Shown: positions 23,140 through 34,330, counted from the stretch's first letter. The stretch is DNA of 64,000 nucleotides from Stictocephala bisonia (GCA_035578905.1 JAQJVL010000057.1:1178001-1242000); one strand, 5' to 3'. The notes: generated by a model not told the origin, from the letters alone. Made by a program: numbers and translations.

Positions 23140-25200
23140 TCCCACGAAACATTATTCAAGACCAGACTACTCCTCTTGGAAACATCATTCTTACCTTGTC
23201 AAATCTCATACTTTTCTCATGTATCTCTCTGTTTTAATGTAGTTTGTTTTGCTTTTAGTAATATTTCACTGTTATTTTCAGTTCTCTTGTTGATTTCATT
23301 TTAGTTTTATCGTGTTTTTCGTAGCATTATTTACTGTATTTGGATCATTTTATTTATCTAGACTATTTATATATCATTAATAGCGTAGAAGAGTTTAGGT
23401 GGTTTGGCTGTTAAATATTGATTATGCATGAGATATAAATTTATATTATATTACTATATGTCGAATTCGTTTGTAAATAACTAAAATAAAACATTCGGGA
23501 CAGTATCTTTTTACAGTAGCCACGGAATATCTTGAACTGTCGAAACCGTTACTTTTCAAATGCTTGGTGGTTAGCGTAGGGGAGGAGTACGGTATACGCA
23601 TGCGTGGCTTTGTACTAGCCTGGTATACAGACGTTGGCTACCGCTGCTGATCAGCTGATTGGAGAGTGGAGTATCGCTGCCTTCTTTTTGTATCAAAAGT
23701 GTTTGTTATTCCAAATATTAAATGCAATAATATTGTATTTAATAACTTAGCCACAGATGTCATAATTTAAATATTAATTTAATTAAAACAGCTGTCTAAT
23801 TATAAAGAGATTATTGTTCACAAAGTTATTCACAAGTATGTACTTACTAATATACAATTAAATTACGGACTGCTTACAATACAACTTGAACAGTACTTAT
23901 TTACTAACATAACCTACATCCTGTAAATTCACTAGTGTTTAATTATTTGGTATTCCATATAATTTTATTTTATATTTCTCATTAAATAGTTGACAAAGAT
24001 AATAGTAATATAATTAAAGGCCTTTAATTATAACATGGTAACACATTATAATACCATGGAATGTGATTATAAAAAAATATCAGAGATTAATCGGATGAGA
24101 GTTGTGTTTAAAAGGAAACTTGTGAACATAGTGACTTGATGTTTACAGCAATGCTAGTAGTACGCTAAGCGCTGTTTATTGGTAGAGATCCCCCTCCTTC
24201 CGGCACTGACCGTGACGTAAGCCACAGCTCAAGATATCACGTGGCTATTGTATGTTTGCTGAACATTTATAAATATATAAAATTTGTGAACAGTTGCTAA
24301 TGTAAACCGTTATTAGTGCTATTGTAGATATTTCAATACATAGACCCGCTTGTTGATTAACTTAAGAGAGTCGAGATGTTACTTGGAGGGGAGAAAAGAG
24401 ACCTTATGCTAATTTAATTTGCTAACTTTACGGTTGCCAACTTATTCATAAGTACAAAGCACGATGTCGGTCCCTCGTTATCCAACTTGCACAACAATGT
24501 TATTGGCCTTACATTCCGCTTGTTATGTTGTTATATCAAAGCACGATGTCGGTCCCTCGTTATCCAACTTGCACAACAATGTTATTGGCCTTACATGCCG
24601 CTTGTTATGTTGTTATATCAAAGCACGATGTCGGTCCCCTCGTTATCCAACTTGCACAACAATGTTATTGGCCTTACATTCCGCTTGTTATGTTGTTATA
24701 TCAAAGCACGATGTCGGTCCCTCGTTATCCAACTTGCACAACAATGTTATTGGCCTTACATTCCGCTTGTTATGTTGTTATATCAAAGCACGATGTCGGT
24801 CCCTCGTTATCCAACTTGCACAACAATGTTATTGGCCTTACATTCCGCTTGTTTTGTTGTTATATCAAAGCACGATGTCGGTCCCTCGTTATCCAACTTG
24901 CACAACAATGTTATTGGCCTTACATTCCGCTTGTTTTGTTGTTATATCAAAGCACGATGTCGGTCCCTCGTTATCCAACTTGCACAACAATGTTATTGGC
25001 CTTACATTCCGCTTGTTATGTTATTATATCAAAGCACGATGTCGGTCCCTCGTTATCCAACTTGCACAACAATGTTATTGGCCTTACATTCCGCTTGTTA
25101 TGTTGTTATATCAAAGCACGATGTCGGTCCCTCGTTATCCAACTTGCACAACAATGTTATTGGCCTTACATGCCGCTTGTTATGTTGTTATATCTGGAGT
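23140..25200. mobile_element. Composite dispersed repeat, copy C (carries 82-bp array)
   Basis: Matches copy A through TTGTCAAATCTCATAC, ATGTAGTTTGTTTTG, ATATTTCACTG, TTCTCTTGTT and the CTTAAGAGAGTCGAGATG leader at 24360, then GAGACCTTATGCTAATTTAA and the 82-bp units. Ends CTGGAGTCTC (like copy B). About 1.2 kb between the left block and leader shows little similarity to A or B, so the element either varies internally or is a mosaic. Confidence 0.6.
24452..25195. repeat. 82-bp tandem array, 9 units (in composite copy C)
   Basis: Same unit as 2292-2872. One unit has an extra C (TCGGTCCCCTCG near 24631-24642), giving 83 bp. Units differ by few substitutions (TTATG/TTTTG). The three plus frames of 234-274 codons here are by-products of a stop-poor unit whose length is not divisible by 3. 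Confidence 0.95.
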
Positions 25201-25362
25201 CTCGGTATTTTTATAAGTGTCGTTTATAATACGCGTTGCATTGTTCTTACTGTAGGTCTTAGTTTACATATTGCCATACATTCTAAAAACAGGATTAAAA
25301 TAGTAATGTAAGGGTTTTAATACCACCATAGTAATGTTAAACTGTTACCAAATAATATTACC

Positions 25363-25600
25363 AGTGGCTTTGACCGGAGGGTTCCTATGTTATCGCAAGA
25401 TAACGGAGCGTGGCTGTCCCTTGGATGGATGACTATTTGAGCGATCCCGTCCGTTGCACGCAGCCCGCCTGCCCGGTCACTGTTGGTGGTTCGGAAGTCA
25501 CCCTTAAGCTGTTAGTCCTAAGGTTAAGTGTTAGAGAAGACTTTTTAGCCCTGACTTTGCGTGGTAAAATAAGACGAGCTTTAACTTTATTATTGGCCAA
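25363..25600 (+). mobile_element. 5S-rRNA-like SINE
   Basis: Contains CTTGGATGGATGACTATTTG (25417-25436), which matches the 5S rRNA internal C-box region (CTTGGATGGGTGACC) with substitutions, in a sequence starting near GGCTTTGACCGGAGGG and continuing TCGCAAGATAACGGAGCGTG, GCAGCCCGCCTGCCCGGTCA, GTGGTTCGGAAGTCACC, ending in AAATAAGACGAGC. I remember this arrangement as a repeat seen in insect transcripts, which supports a SINE of the 5S-derived type. The 72-codon frame at 25410-25628 is incidental. Confidence 0.6.
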
Positions 25601-25611
25601 TCACCCACCCA

Positions 25612-26604
25612 AACACGTACAGCAATAATGGTCCTCCCATCCACCCATACACGCGCCTTGGTAATAATCCACCCACCCACATATACACGTGTTGTGGTAA
25701 TGGCTCTTCCATCCACCCATACACGTACCGTGGTAATGGCCTTCCCACCCCCCTTATACGTGCTGTGGTAATGACCCTCTCATACACCATACACGTGCTG
25801 TGGTTATGAAAAAAACACGCTCATTGCTAATGGCCATCCCATCTACCCATACATGTGTTGCGGTAATGGACCTCCCACCCACCCATACACGTGCTGTGGT
25901 AATGGCCCTCCTACCCACTAATACACGTGTTAGTATTGACCCTTCCATCTACTGCTACGTGCTGTGATAATAGAAATTCACACGTGCTGTGGTAATGGCC
26001 CTCCCATCTACCCATACACGTGCTGTGGTAATGGCCATCCTACCCACCCATAGACGTGCTTTGGTAATGGCCCTACCATCTACCCTTACATGTGCTGTGG
26101 TAATGGCTCTCCCATCCATCCATACACGTCTTGTGGTAATAGCCCTCCCATCCACCCATACACGTGCTGTGGTATTGACCCTCCCATCCACCCATACATG
26201 TGCTGTGGTAATGGTCCTCCCATCCACACATACACGTGCTGTGGTAATGCCTTCCCATCCACCCATACACGTGCTGTGGTATTGACCCTCCCATCCACAC
26301 ATACAAGTACTGTTGTAGTGGTCCTCCCATCCACACATACACGTGCTGTGGTATTGGCCCTCCCACTCACACATAAACGTGCTGTGGTAATGGCTCTCCC
26401 ATCCACACGTACACGTGCTGTGGTAATGGCCCTCTCATCCGCCCATACACGTGCTGTGGTAATGGCCCTCCCACCCACTCATACACGTGCTGTGGTAATG
26501 GCCCTCCCACCCACACATACACGAGCTGTTGTAATGTTCCTACCATCCACACATAGACGTGCTGTAGTAATGCCTTCCCATCTACGTGCTGTAGTAATAC
26601 CACT
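25612..26604. repeat. 36-bp degenerate minisatellite, about 27 units
   Basis: Unit CCATCCACCCATACACGTGC plus TGTGGTAATGGCCCTC. Units are diverged (CACGTG, CATGTG, CACGTA etc.). The array begins at the 3' edge of the 5S-like SINE. A period divisible by 3 gives many open frames on both strands (e.g. 26090-26614 plus, 25955-26374 minus); none is a gene. A CACGTG palindrome recurs in most units. Confidence 0.9.
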
Positions 26605-26705
26605 ATGTGTATAGGTGGGTGTATGGGTGGGTGGGTCAATACATCTGTACGTGAATGGGTGGGCGGGTGGGTCAATACCACTGTATGTGTATGGTTGGGT
26701 GGGAG
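26605..26705 (-). repeat. 36-bp array in reversed orientation
   Basis: Three units of the same family but on the opposite strand: GTGTATGGGTGGGTGGGTCAA and related text is the complement of TTGACCCACCCATACAC. Orientation flips at about 26605. Confidence 0.75.
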
Positions 26706-26813
26706 GATCAAGCATTCAGCGACTGTAGAAAGGCCTTAAATATTCAAACCTAGTTTTGATACAGATGTTACAAGATACACTTAAATAACCATTCTATGTT
26801 ATACTAAAAAAAA

Positions 26814-26924
26814 TACACACGCACGCACTCACGCGCACGCACACGCACACGCACACGCACCGCACACGCACACGCACACGCGCGCACACACACACGCACA
26901 CACGCACACGCGCACGCGCGCGCG

Positions 26925-26997
<73 letters not shown>
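26814..26997. repeat. CA/CG microsatellite inside the 36-bp array
   Basis: Starts as mixed CACGCA/CGCACA repeats (26814-26930) and becomes pure (CA)n at about 26929-26996. The alternating purine-pyrimidine sequence is of Z-DNA type. The poly-VC/poly-CA frames here are artefacts. Confidence 0.95.
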
Positions 26998-27001
<4 letters not shown>

Positions 27002-27057
27002 ACGTGTTTTAGTAATGGTCTTCCACCCTCCCAAAAACGTACAGTAGTAATGGTATT
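26998..27057. repeat. Resumed 36-bp units after the microsatellite
   Basis: CACGTGTTTTAGTAATGGTC, CCACCCTCCCAAAAACGTAC and AGTAGTAATGG match the forward 36-bp unit, so the CA tract expanded inside (or was inserted into) the array. Confidence 0.7.
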
Positions 27058-28048
27058 GACAATGTACATGAATAAATATGTTGGTTTAATCCTCACGTAG
27101 ATTAGAGTCAACATTGCCTGTAGGTTCCTTAGTTCAGACACAGAATGAAGTTGTCAATGTTGGTGCCTTGATAAGGGAAGCACCAGGAATACTTGGGGTG
27201 CTTTCCAAGCCAACTTACACACATGCGGTTTGGTAGCCATGCAACCTGTACTTGATGTACCATATAAATAGTTTCTGGTTCTATAAATAGGTTCTTCCAT
27301 TACATTTAACGCAGTTTCTAATATTTCGTTGAATACATAGAAATTATGAAAGCAAGACGAAAGTAAGATTCCTGAGATAGTAAAACTTGAATACATTCCG
27401 TAGGATGTATTGTAGAATATAATTTGATAACTTTTCACGTATTGCTTTGTTTTGAAAATCAGTCATTTTTAATACGTACAAAGTTACAAACGGAGAATTT
27501 AATTATAAACACAAATTTATATTAGAAAATAAATGTGACTTAGTAATGGTTAGTTGATATGGAAGTCTACAATCTAAAAGTATAAATCATTACACCATAC
27601 TAATACTTTCGTAACTCTAAAGTTTGACTGATTTACAAATATAATACTTTTGCACATATTTTACAAACAGACTTGAAAGAAAGGTACCATTAAACTATTC
27701 ATTTCTAACCCAATTGTCGCAATATAACTGTAATATTCAAAACTAGCACCTTACCATATTCCATTTTAATTACTTTGGAGGTCAAAATATGAAAGTAATC
27801 GTTTAAAATCATTGTTGAAATGTGGATTGCTCTATTACAAACTGCATCAATGAAAATATAACTAAGTTAAATTTAAAATTTGACTGTGGTGGTGGAAATC
27901 AAAATAAATGACACAATGGTCAACAAAAATCTCTCAACCATAATTAATTATTCATCTCTCGTGTATATTTTTATTCAGTAAATGTAATAAAATAAATGTC
28001 ATATTGTTGAGGTACAAAGGATCGAACTGTCATTTTTTAATTAGCTAA
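27058..28048. other. Spacer, no gene seen
   Basis: A 94-codon minus frame (27154-27438) has no recognisable domain or homologous start context. Otherwise AT-rich unique sequence. Confidence 0.5.
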
Positions 28049-28215
28049 AATAATGTTGATGAACCAATGCAGTTGAACCGTGTGATGTCCACCCCCTAGA
28101 AGGGGAGGGGTGCAAATATTTTCTCGTCTCCCTGTCTCATTACTTCTCCCTGCAACCAAACGACAAGAAGCAGTTTCTTTGTTTGTGGTGATTGCATCTT
28201 TTATGACGATTTTTT
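28049..28215. repeat. Dispersed repeat, partner of 4079-4215
   Basis: Shares GCAGTTGAACCGTGTGATG, TCCACCCC, CTGTCTCATTACTTC, CTGCAACCAAACGACAAG and GATTGCATCTTTTATGA with the first copy. Confidence 0.65.
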
Positions 28216-29190
28216 TTAATTTAATTTGAAAAAGTTTGATTCCTTTTTATTTCTTTATTAAACTCTCATTAAATGTTTGTCTGATTATGCATTGTACATA
28301 AAATATTAAACTATTTCAATATTTCTTTAATAGTTAATAAATGTGTTAACTATTTATTAACTATTAATATATATTATAATAAATAAATATGACATTTCGA
28401 CCCTAAGTCATTTTACAGCTAAACCGTGTTTAATTCTTTTTAACCGCGCCAGCCGATCGTTATGTTTACATTGACCGAATTACTCCCATTGTATACAGAA
28501 GCGACTATGACTTCCTTCACAAAAAGTATTTTATAAAATTAGTCAGGGGAAAATAAAATTTAAGTAAGTTTTTAGAAAAATGTTAATTTTGCAAAACGTT
28601 TAATAAATTATTGTCAACCTTTAACATTAGTTATTTAATTCTATAACGTATTATTGAAAAATAATTTACTGTTCAAGATTGAAATATAAGAACGTATTTA
28701 GGACATTATAGATTATATTTACCGTATACATCTATTTTTATCGAGGCCTGCACTTTATTTAGAAATGTGTGCACCTAATGTACAATAGTTTGTAATGTGG
28801 CTTCAAATCTAGGTAGAAGGCTACTATATTACTTCTGTTAGGTTGAATGTTTATTTATTTCACATACACTTCTTTGTATTAGTTTAGTGTTTATATTGAA
28901 TGTTATTTACCATGTGGTTGTCTTGTTTGAGATTGGGGAACATAGTACGGTAATTGTTTTATAGTTAGTTCATAATACCATCATTTTATATAGTCAACTA
29001 TTTCGAATTAATGAACTGTATTTATGACTGTACAAGTGTTTCCCATCTCGATTCGTTTCAATCTCAATATACATTTTTATTTTTACAATACACCGCACAT
29101 CAGTGCCAAGAACTTCTTCTCGTCTTATATAATGTATTTGATGGCTTTAAAATTATTTACTTACGTGTTTTAGTCAATATGTCCACTACA
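28216..29190. other. AT-rich spacer, no gene seen
   Basis: Unique A/T-rich DNA; a 60-codon plus frame (29011-29193) has no domain. Confidence 0.5.
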
Positions 29191-29196
29191 TAACTC

Positions 29197-29231
29197 TACA
29201 ACGCGTTTCAAGTCAAAAGACTCTTCATCAG
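29197..29231 (-). ncRNA. Hammerhead-ribozyme-like motif, Penelope-type terminus
   Basis: Minus strand: CTGATGA (29225-29231), a five-pair helix GAGTC-TTTT-GACTT, then GAAAC (29205-29209), loop GCGTT and GTA (29197-29199). This is the order of the hammerhead core (CUGAUGA, stem II, GAAA, short stem III, NUH cleavage triplet); stem III would be two pairs (C-G, A-U). Hammerheads with minimal stem III are known in terminal repeats of Penelope-like elements. Stem I pairing around the motif is poor, so self-cleavage is unproven. No Penelope ORF is seen next to it. Confidence 0.5.
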
Positions 29232-29310
29232 GTCACTTGTTCTTGTTAAGATGAACTTGAAACCCACTTCATATAAAGTTCACAAACGCAAAAACACATT
29301 ATGTCACGCA

Positions 29311-29422
29311 CCGATACAGTTCTGTGGGCGATTGTTAGACCGATACAGTTCTGTGGGCGATTGTTAGACCGATACAGTTCTGTGTGTGATTGTTAGACCT
29401 ATACAGTCATGTGTGCGATTGT
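29311..29422 (+). repeat. 29-bp array, first 4 units, forward orientation
   Basis: Four units CCGATACAGTTCTGTGGGCG plus ATTGTTAGA. They lie head-to-head with the much longer reversed block that starts near 29438; the 15-bp junction (TGTACTCCTGTTCTT) is unrelated to the unit. Confidence 0.9.
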
Positions 29423-29437
29423 TGTACTCCTGTTCTT

Positions 29438-30422
29438 GTCTAACAATCGCACACAGAACTGTATCGGTCTAACAATCGCCCACAGAACTGTATCGGCTTA
29501 CAATCGCCCACAGAACTGTATCGGTCTAGCAATCGCCCACAGAACTGTATCGATCTAACAATCGCCCACAGAACTGTATCGGTCTAACAATCGCCCACAG
29601 AACTGTATCGGTCTAACAATCGCACACAGGACTGTATCGGCTTACAATCGCCCACAGAACTGTATCGGTCTAACAAACGCCCACAGAACTGTATCGATCT
29701 AACAATCGCCCACAGAACTGTATCGGTCTAACAATCGCCCACAGAACTGTATCGGTCTAACAATCGCACACAGGACTGTATCGGTCTAACAATCGCACAC
29801 ATGACTGTATAGGTCTAACAATCGCACACAGGACTGTATCGGTCTAACAATCGCCCACATAACTGTATCGGTCTAACAATCGCACACATGACTGTATAGG
29901 GCTACTAATCGCACACAGGACTGTATCGGTCTAACAATCGCACACAGAACTGTATCGGTCTAACAATCACACACAGGACTGTATAAGTCTAACAATTGCA
30001 CACAGACTTGTATCGGTCTAACAATCGCCCACAGAACTGTATCGGTCTAACAATCGCCCACAGAACTGTATCGGTCTAACAATCGCTCACAGAACTGTAT
30101 CGGTCTAACAATCGCCCACAGAACTGTATCGGTCTAACAATCGCACACAGGACTGTATAGGTCTAACAATCGCACACAGGACTGTATAGGTCTAACAATC
30201 GCACACAGGACTGTATAGGTCTAACAATCGCCCACAGAACTGTATCGGTCTAACAATCGCTCACAGAACTGTATCGGTCTAACAATCGCCCACAGAACTG
30301 TATAGGTCTAACAATCCCACACAGGACTGTATAGATCTAACAATCGCACACAGGACTTATAGGTCTAACAATCGCACACAGAACTCTATCGGTCTAACAA
30401 TCGCACACAGGACTGTATAGGT
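29438..30422 (-). repeat. 29-bp array, main block, about 34 units
   Basis: Unit (plus-strand reading) CTAACAATCGCCCACAGAAC plus TGTATCGGT, the reverse complement of the 29311 units. Variants (GCACACAGG, GTATAGG, GCTCACAG) recur in blocks. Interrupted at 30423 by a LINE and continues at 31850. Confidence 0.95.
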
Positions 30423-31849
30423 TCAAATTCAAATTCAAATTCTTTATTCATAATTTTTTGTACACATATACAAAGAATAGCGTCTTAATACTTAATGCTT
30501 AAACTAAAATAAAACTTCGAGATACATGACTATAAAAAATAAAACAAATAATAACAATAATGGGACTTATTGAATTTATTGGAAGACCAGGCTCTCAGTA
30601 CTCAAGAACAAAAATATTCATTAATTGAATAGAGTGCTTTTTCAGTTAGATATCTTTTTATTTTGATTTCAAAACTTTTCGCATTATTTTCATGCTTAAT
30701 CTCAGTTGGTAACTGCATAAAGAAATGTTTTCCAATGTAGCTTGTTTTCTTTTTATAGAATTCCAAGTTGTGTCGATCTAAGGATATTTTATTACGTGTG
30801 TCATAATTGTGTTGGGATTGTATTAGAGATTCACTGCAGTTTGACTTAAAAAATTTAATGCATTCAATAATGTATAGGCTGTATACTGTCGGTATGTTTT
30901 GTTCGGAAAAAATGTGCTTTACATGATCTATTATATTCAGTTTGAACATTATTCTGAGTGCCTTTTTTTGTAATATCAAGATTTTATCTAAATTCTGTTT
31001 AGTTGTTGCGCCATATATACTAATACCGTAAGATATATGGGAATGTATAAAAGCATAGTATATCATTCTCATAGTTTCTGTATTGCACAATTTTGACATT
31101 CGTCGTAAGGCATAGATTCCAGAAGAAAGTTTGCGAGTAATGTTGTCCACATGGATATCCCACGATAAATGTTCATCTATAGTCAAACCTAGAAATTGTG
31201 TACTGCTGTATTGAATCAAAAAATCATCTTCTATTGAAATGTGTGGTTGAAGCTTTTTTCTGGCCTGTTTTGTAGAAAACGATAAAAAGGTAGATTTTTT
31301 GGAATTTAGAAGAAGATTGTTTGAGTCAAAAAATGATTTGACCTGTGATAAATCTAAAAGAGATGATATTTCAATATCTTCTTGATTTTTCCCAGTAACC
31401 ACCATATTAGTGTCATCTGCATAAAGACAGAGATCACTATTAACTACTTTTTGTGGAAGGCCTTGGATGTAACATAAAAAAAGAAGAGGTCCCAGAATGG
31501 AACCCTGAGGCACCCCATGCTTAACTCTTTGAGATTTTGATGCAAATTTTCTTATGTAATTACACGAATGAGTTTCTTCTCCATGTTTAATCTCTACATA
31601 TTGAGGTCTTTTACTTAAATATGACTCAAACCAATCTATTTCTTTCCTACGTAATCCAAGTTCCTTTAATTTGGTTATTAATTTTGTGTGAGAGACGCTG
31701 TCAAAGGCACGTGATAAATCAAGAAAAATACCTACTACGTTCTCACCTTTATCAATAGCACTTATAATGTTTTCAATAAAATTAACACCAGCAGTGATGG
31801 TGGATTTTCCAGGCCTAAAGCCATGCTGTTCCTTGTCCAATAAATTATC
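30423..31849 (-). mobile_element. 5'-truncated LINE inserted in the 29-bp array
   Basis: Minus-strand insertion with satellite units on both sides. The heptamer TATAGGT occurs at 30416-30422 and 31850-31856 and is the likely target-site duplication (it is also normal array sequence, so its exact length is uncertain). The 3' end shows AATAAA followed by a (TTTGAA)n tail (30423-30441). The 5' end is truncated inside the reverse transcriptase. About 180 bp of 3' UTR follow the stop. Confidence 0.93.
30602..31840 (-). CDS. LINE reverse transcriptase, C-terminal 412 codons (5'-truncated)
   Basis: Encodes most of the reverse transcriptase of a non-LTR retrotransposon, the enzyme that copies element RNA at a nicked target site. 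Counting from the TTG at 31840: HGFRPGKST (6-14), motif A FLDLSRAFD with catalytic Asp (39-47), motif B HGVPQGSILGPLLF (108-121), motif C YADD (140-143, genomic 31412-31423), motif D NLLLNSKKSTFL (175-186), FLGLTID (216-222), then a thumb/C-terminal part with ILQKKALRIM and YDTRN. The frame is open upstream to the insertion boundary, so the start shown is not native; ORF1 and the endonuclease are missing. The frame has no internal stop, so the insertion is young. One deviation: CYIQGLP where families usually have YIND-LP. Clade looks CR1/Jockey-like. Confidence 0.95.
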   Translation of the reverse strand: MDKEQHGFRPGKSTITAGVNFIENIISAIDKGENVVGIFLDLSRAFDSVSHTKLITKLKELGLRRKEIDWFESYLSKRPQYVEIKHGEETHSCNYIRKFASKSQRVKHGVPQGSILGPLLFLCYIQGLPQKVVNSDLCLYADDTNMVVTGKNQEDIEISSLLDLSQVKSFFDSNNLLLNSKKSTFLSFSTKQARKKLQPHISIEDDFLIQYSSTQFLGLTIDEHLSWDIHVDNITRKLSSGIYALRRMSKLCNTETMRMIYYAFIHSHISYGISIYGATTKQNLDKILILQKKALRIMFKLNIIDHVKHIFSEQNIPTVYSLYIIECIKFFKSNCSESLIQSQHNYDTRNKISLDRHNLEFYKKKTSYIGKHFFMQLPTEIKHENNAKSFEIKIKRYLTEKALYSINEYFCS

Positions 31850-32252
31850 TATAGGTCTAACAATCGCACACAGAACTGTATAGGTCTAACAATCGCACAC
31901 AGGACTGTATAGGTCTAACAATCGCCCACAGAACTGTATCGGTCTAACAATCGCTCACAGAACTGTATCGGTCTAACAATCGCCCACAGAACTGTATAGG
32001 TCTAACAATCGCACACAGGACTGTATAGGTCTAATAATCGCACACAGGACTGTATCGGTCTAACAATCGCCCACAGAACTGTATAGGTCTAACAATCGCA
32101 CACAGGACTGTATAGGTCTAACAATCGCACACAGGACTGTATCGGTCTAACAATCGCACACAGGACTGTATAGGTCTAACAATCGCACACAGAACTGTAT
32201 CGGTCTAAAAATCACCCACAGAACTGTATCGGTCTAACAATCGCCCACAGTG
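31850..32252 (-). repeat. 29-bp array, block right of the LINE, about 14 units
   Basis: Same unit and orientation as 29438-30422, so the LINE split one array. The last units (TCACCCACAG, GCCCACAG) fade into unique sequence at 32252. Confidence 0.95.
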
Positions 32253-32699
32253 CTATTGTACTAATCCTGCAAGTACAAAAGATATAAAATAAAAATAATT
32301 ACACTCTGGTTTAAAAAATGACCCCAGTCATAGTAGTTAAGGGTTAAGTTAATGTTTAATGTCAACATTTTTCATTAATTTTAAAATTATTTTGCAGATA
32401 ATTTGCATTTTATTTTTCTTTAATAATGAAACTGACACCTTAATTTACAATTTTAATTAATCATAATACGTTTCTAGTAAAGCAAATAATGCCTTTCATA
32501 TTTACAATTTTATATCTTGTTATTTATATTCAATTATAAATCGACACGTATAATATGTAAGGGCGTATATACCAAGTCGTAGTTTGATACGAAGACAGAG
32601 GGTTATTATTTTTGACATATAAGTATGTTGTATGAGACGAAAGCAGAATGAATGCATAGTAAGAACAAAAGGTATTGCAGCGAGCTGACGTTACAGAAA
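32253..32699. other. Spacer, no gene seen
   Basis: AT-rich unique DNA between the 29-bp array and a dispersed repeat. Confidence 0.5.
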
Positions 32700-32890
32700 G
32701 GTGCGACGCCGTCCTGTTGTGACAGGAATATTATATTATTATACTCCAGGACACAGGATCAGGCAGGCGTGACATAGACAATGCCTGTATTCATAAGAAA
32801 CTACATCCAGCATTATTGGCAGCATTTATTGGATCGTGTCACTCTTTATTCCTGCAGGATGTTTCCTGAAGGAAAGTTGACGTTTAATAC
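32700..32890. repeat. Dispersed repeat family X, copy 3
   Basis: Contains GTGACAGGAATATT, TTATACTCCAGGACACAGG, ATCAGGCAGGCGTGACA, GATGCCTGTATTCAT-type text, ATTGGCAGCA and TTCCTGAAGG; collinear with 5641-5830 and 16361-16460. Confidence 0.6.
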
Positions 32891-34165
32891 TGCATAGACA
32901 GGAAATAAACTGGAGACAGTTTCTGGGCGATATTTGTTGGGACATTACCGACTGGACACTGGGAGACAGTGTTGTCAGATTGTGCCGGTGACGGGCTGAC
33001 GCGCATAGGGTGATAGTGTTGATAGTTTTCTAAAATCCAACAACAGCAATCGTTCAAGCAAGTATTTACTCAAAATGAGAGAGAGGGGGAGGGGGAGGAA
33101 GGGGAGAGGGGTAGAGAGAGGGGGAATGATTACGAGCTTCCTAGAGTGCAAGTGACGAAAATTATGAACTTCCTATAGCATATGGCAAAGTCGCGTTGTC
33201 ACCATGGTGGAAGTCAGAGCGCTATTAGGTACAAGCACATCAGCTTTCAACCGCTCTGTTGTAAGTGTGGGGATTCGATTTGGAATCAAGTTCAAATGAA
33301 TTATAACTTTAATGCACGAATAGTTTTATAAAGAAAACATTCCAGTGATAATAAAGAAAACATATTGAAAACTGCTCATTTTGAATGTCCATAAGTATAC
33401 TATCAAAAGGAAAATATACGGGTTATATTTTTATATTTTCTTCAAACAATTTTCTTAAGGTAGTGGAAACAGTTGAAGAAAAAACGTGCGAATAACCTTA
33501 CGGCTTCACATCCATAGAACGTTCATATCAACCACGTCTGTGGTTCGGTGAAAAAACTGGTTTCTATAACTTCAGAGATGTAGAACAATGTCACTTCTGC
33601 CCTCGTTTGCAAATTGTATTCATATGAGGAAGTAACGATTGCAGAAAGTCCATAAAGGTATCATTTCATTAGGCAGTATCGTAATTTCATTAAATTTTTA
33701 TTTTTTTATTCGGTATTTAATAATTAATGAATTATGAATAATAATTCATTAATTACTATTCAGATTTTATTGTTTGTTAAGTTGGCTTGGTAAATATATT
33801 TACATGTGATTGAATTATTAAAAATGTAGTTGTACAAGCCAACAAAGAGTTCACATTATGTACTTCAAAAGTTCGTTATACTATGCAAGTTCAAACGGAT
33901 AGAACTATTCTGACAAAGCTTCTCCACTTGCAAGTGTTCTCGTTCTATAGTGTGAAATTTGTACATTTCTACGGGAGTTAAAGTATTAATTTTCATATTT
34001 TATTAATAAAATTACTATTTGAATTACTTTTTCTTTAATAAAAACATTATTTTATAGGACTAAGCAAATGTAAAATATCAAGATTTGGCACTTTTATCGC
34101 CGAAATTAATCTTTAAATGTTAAACCTGTCACTGTAAAGGTAATGTAATTCGACTTTTTATCATA
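32891..34165. other. Spacer with purine-rich tract
   Basis: No gene seen. A GA-only tract of about 40 bp lies at 33079-33124 (interrupted by one T), of the type that can form triplex DNA. The rest is unique AT-rich sequence. Confidence 0.5.
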
Positions 34166-34330
34166 TCGATGACCTACAGTCGAGCTAATAGTCTTTATGA
34201 CTTCTCCGATTTTACATACGTCCGTATTGTTATTGGGACTTCCCGGATTCAATAACAATACTAGCTAATAAAATGTGCCAGTGCTAAAACTTTTAAACAA
34301 AGGCCAACCTACAACAACCGTTTGTTGACG
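34166..34330. repeat. Dispersed repeat family Y, copy 2
   Basis: Partner of 17061-17240 (TCGATGACCTACAGT, CTAATAAAATGTGCCAGTGC, TAAAACTTTTAAACAAAGGC). Confidence 0.55.

Noticed and set aside
25531..26715. Many overlapping frames of 60-174 codons on both strands
   Set aside because: By-products of the 36-bp array; contradictory overlap on both strands.
26804..27141. Poly-VC and poly-CA open frames
   Set aside because: Translation of the CA/CG microsatellite.
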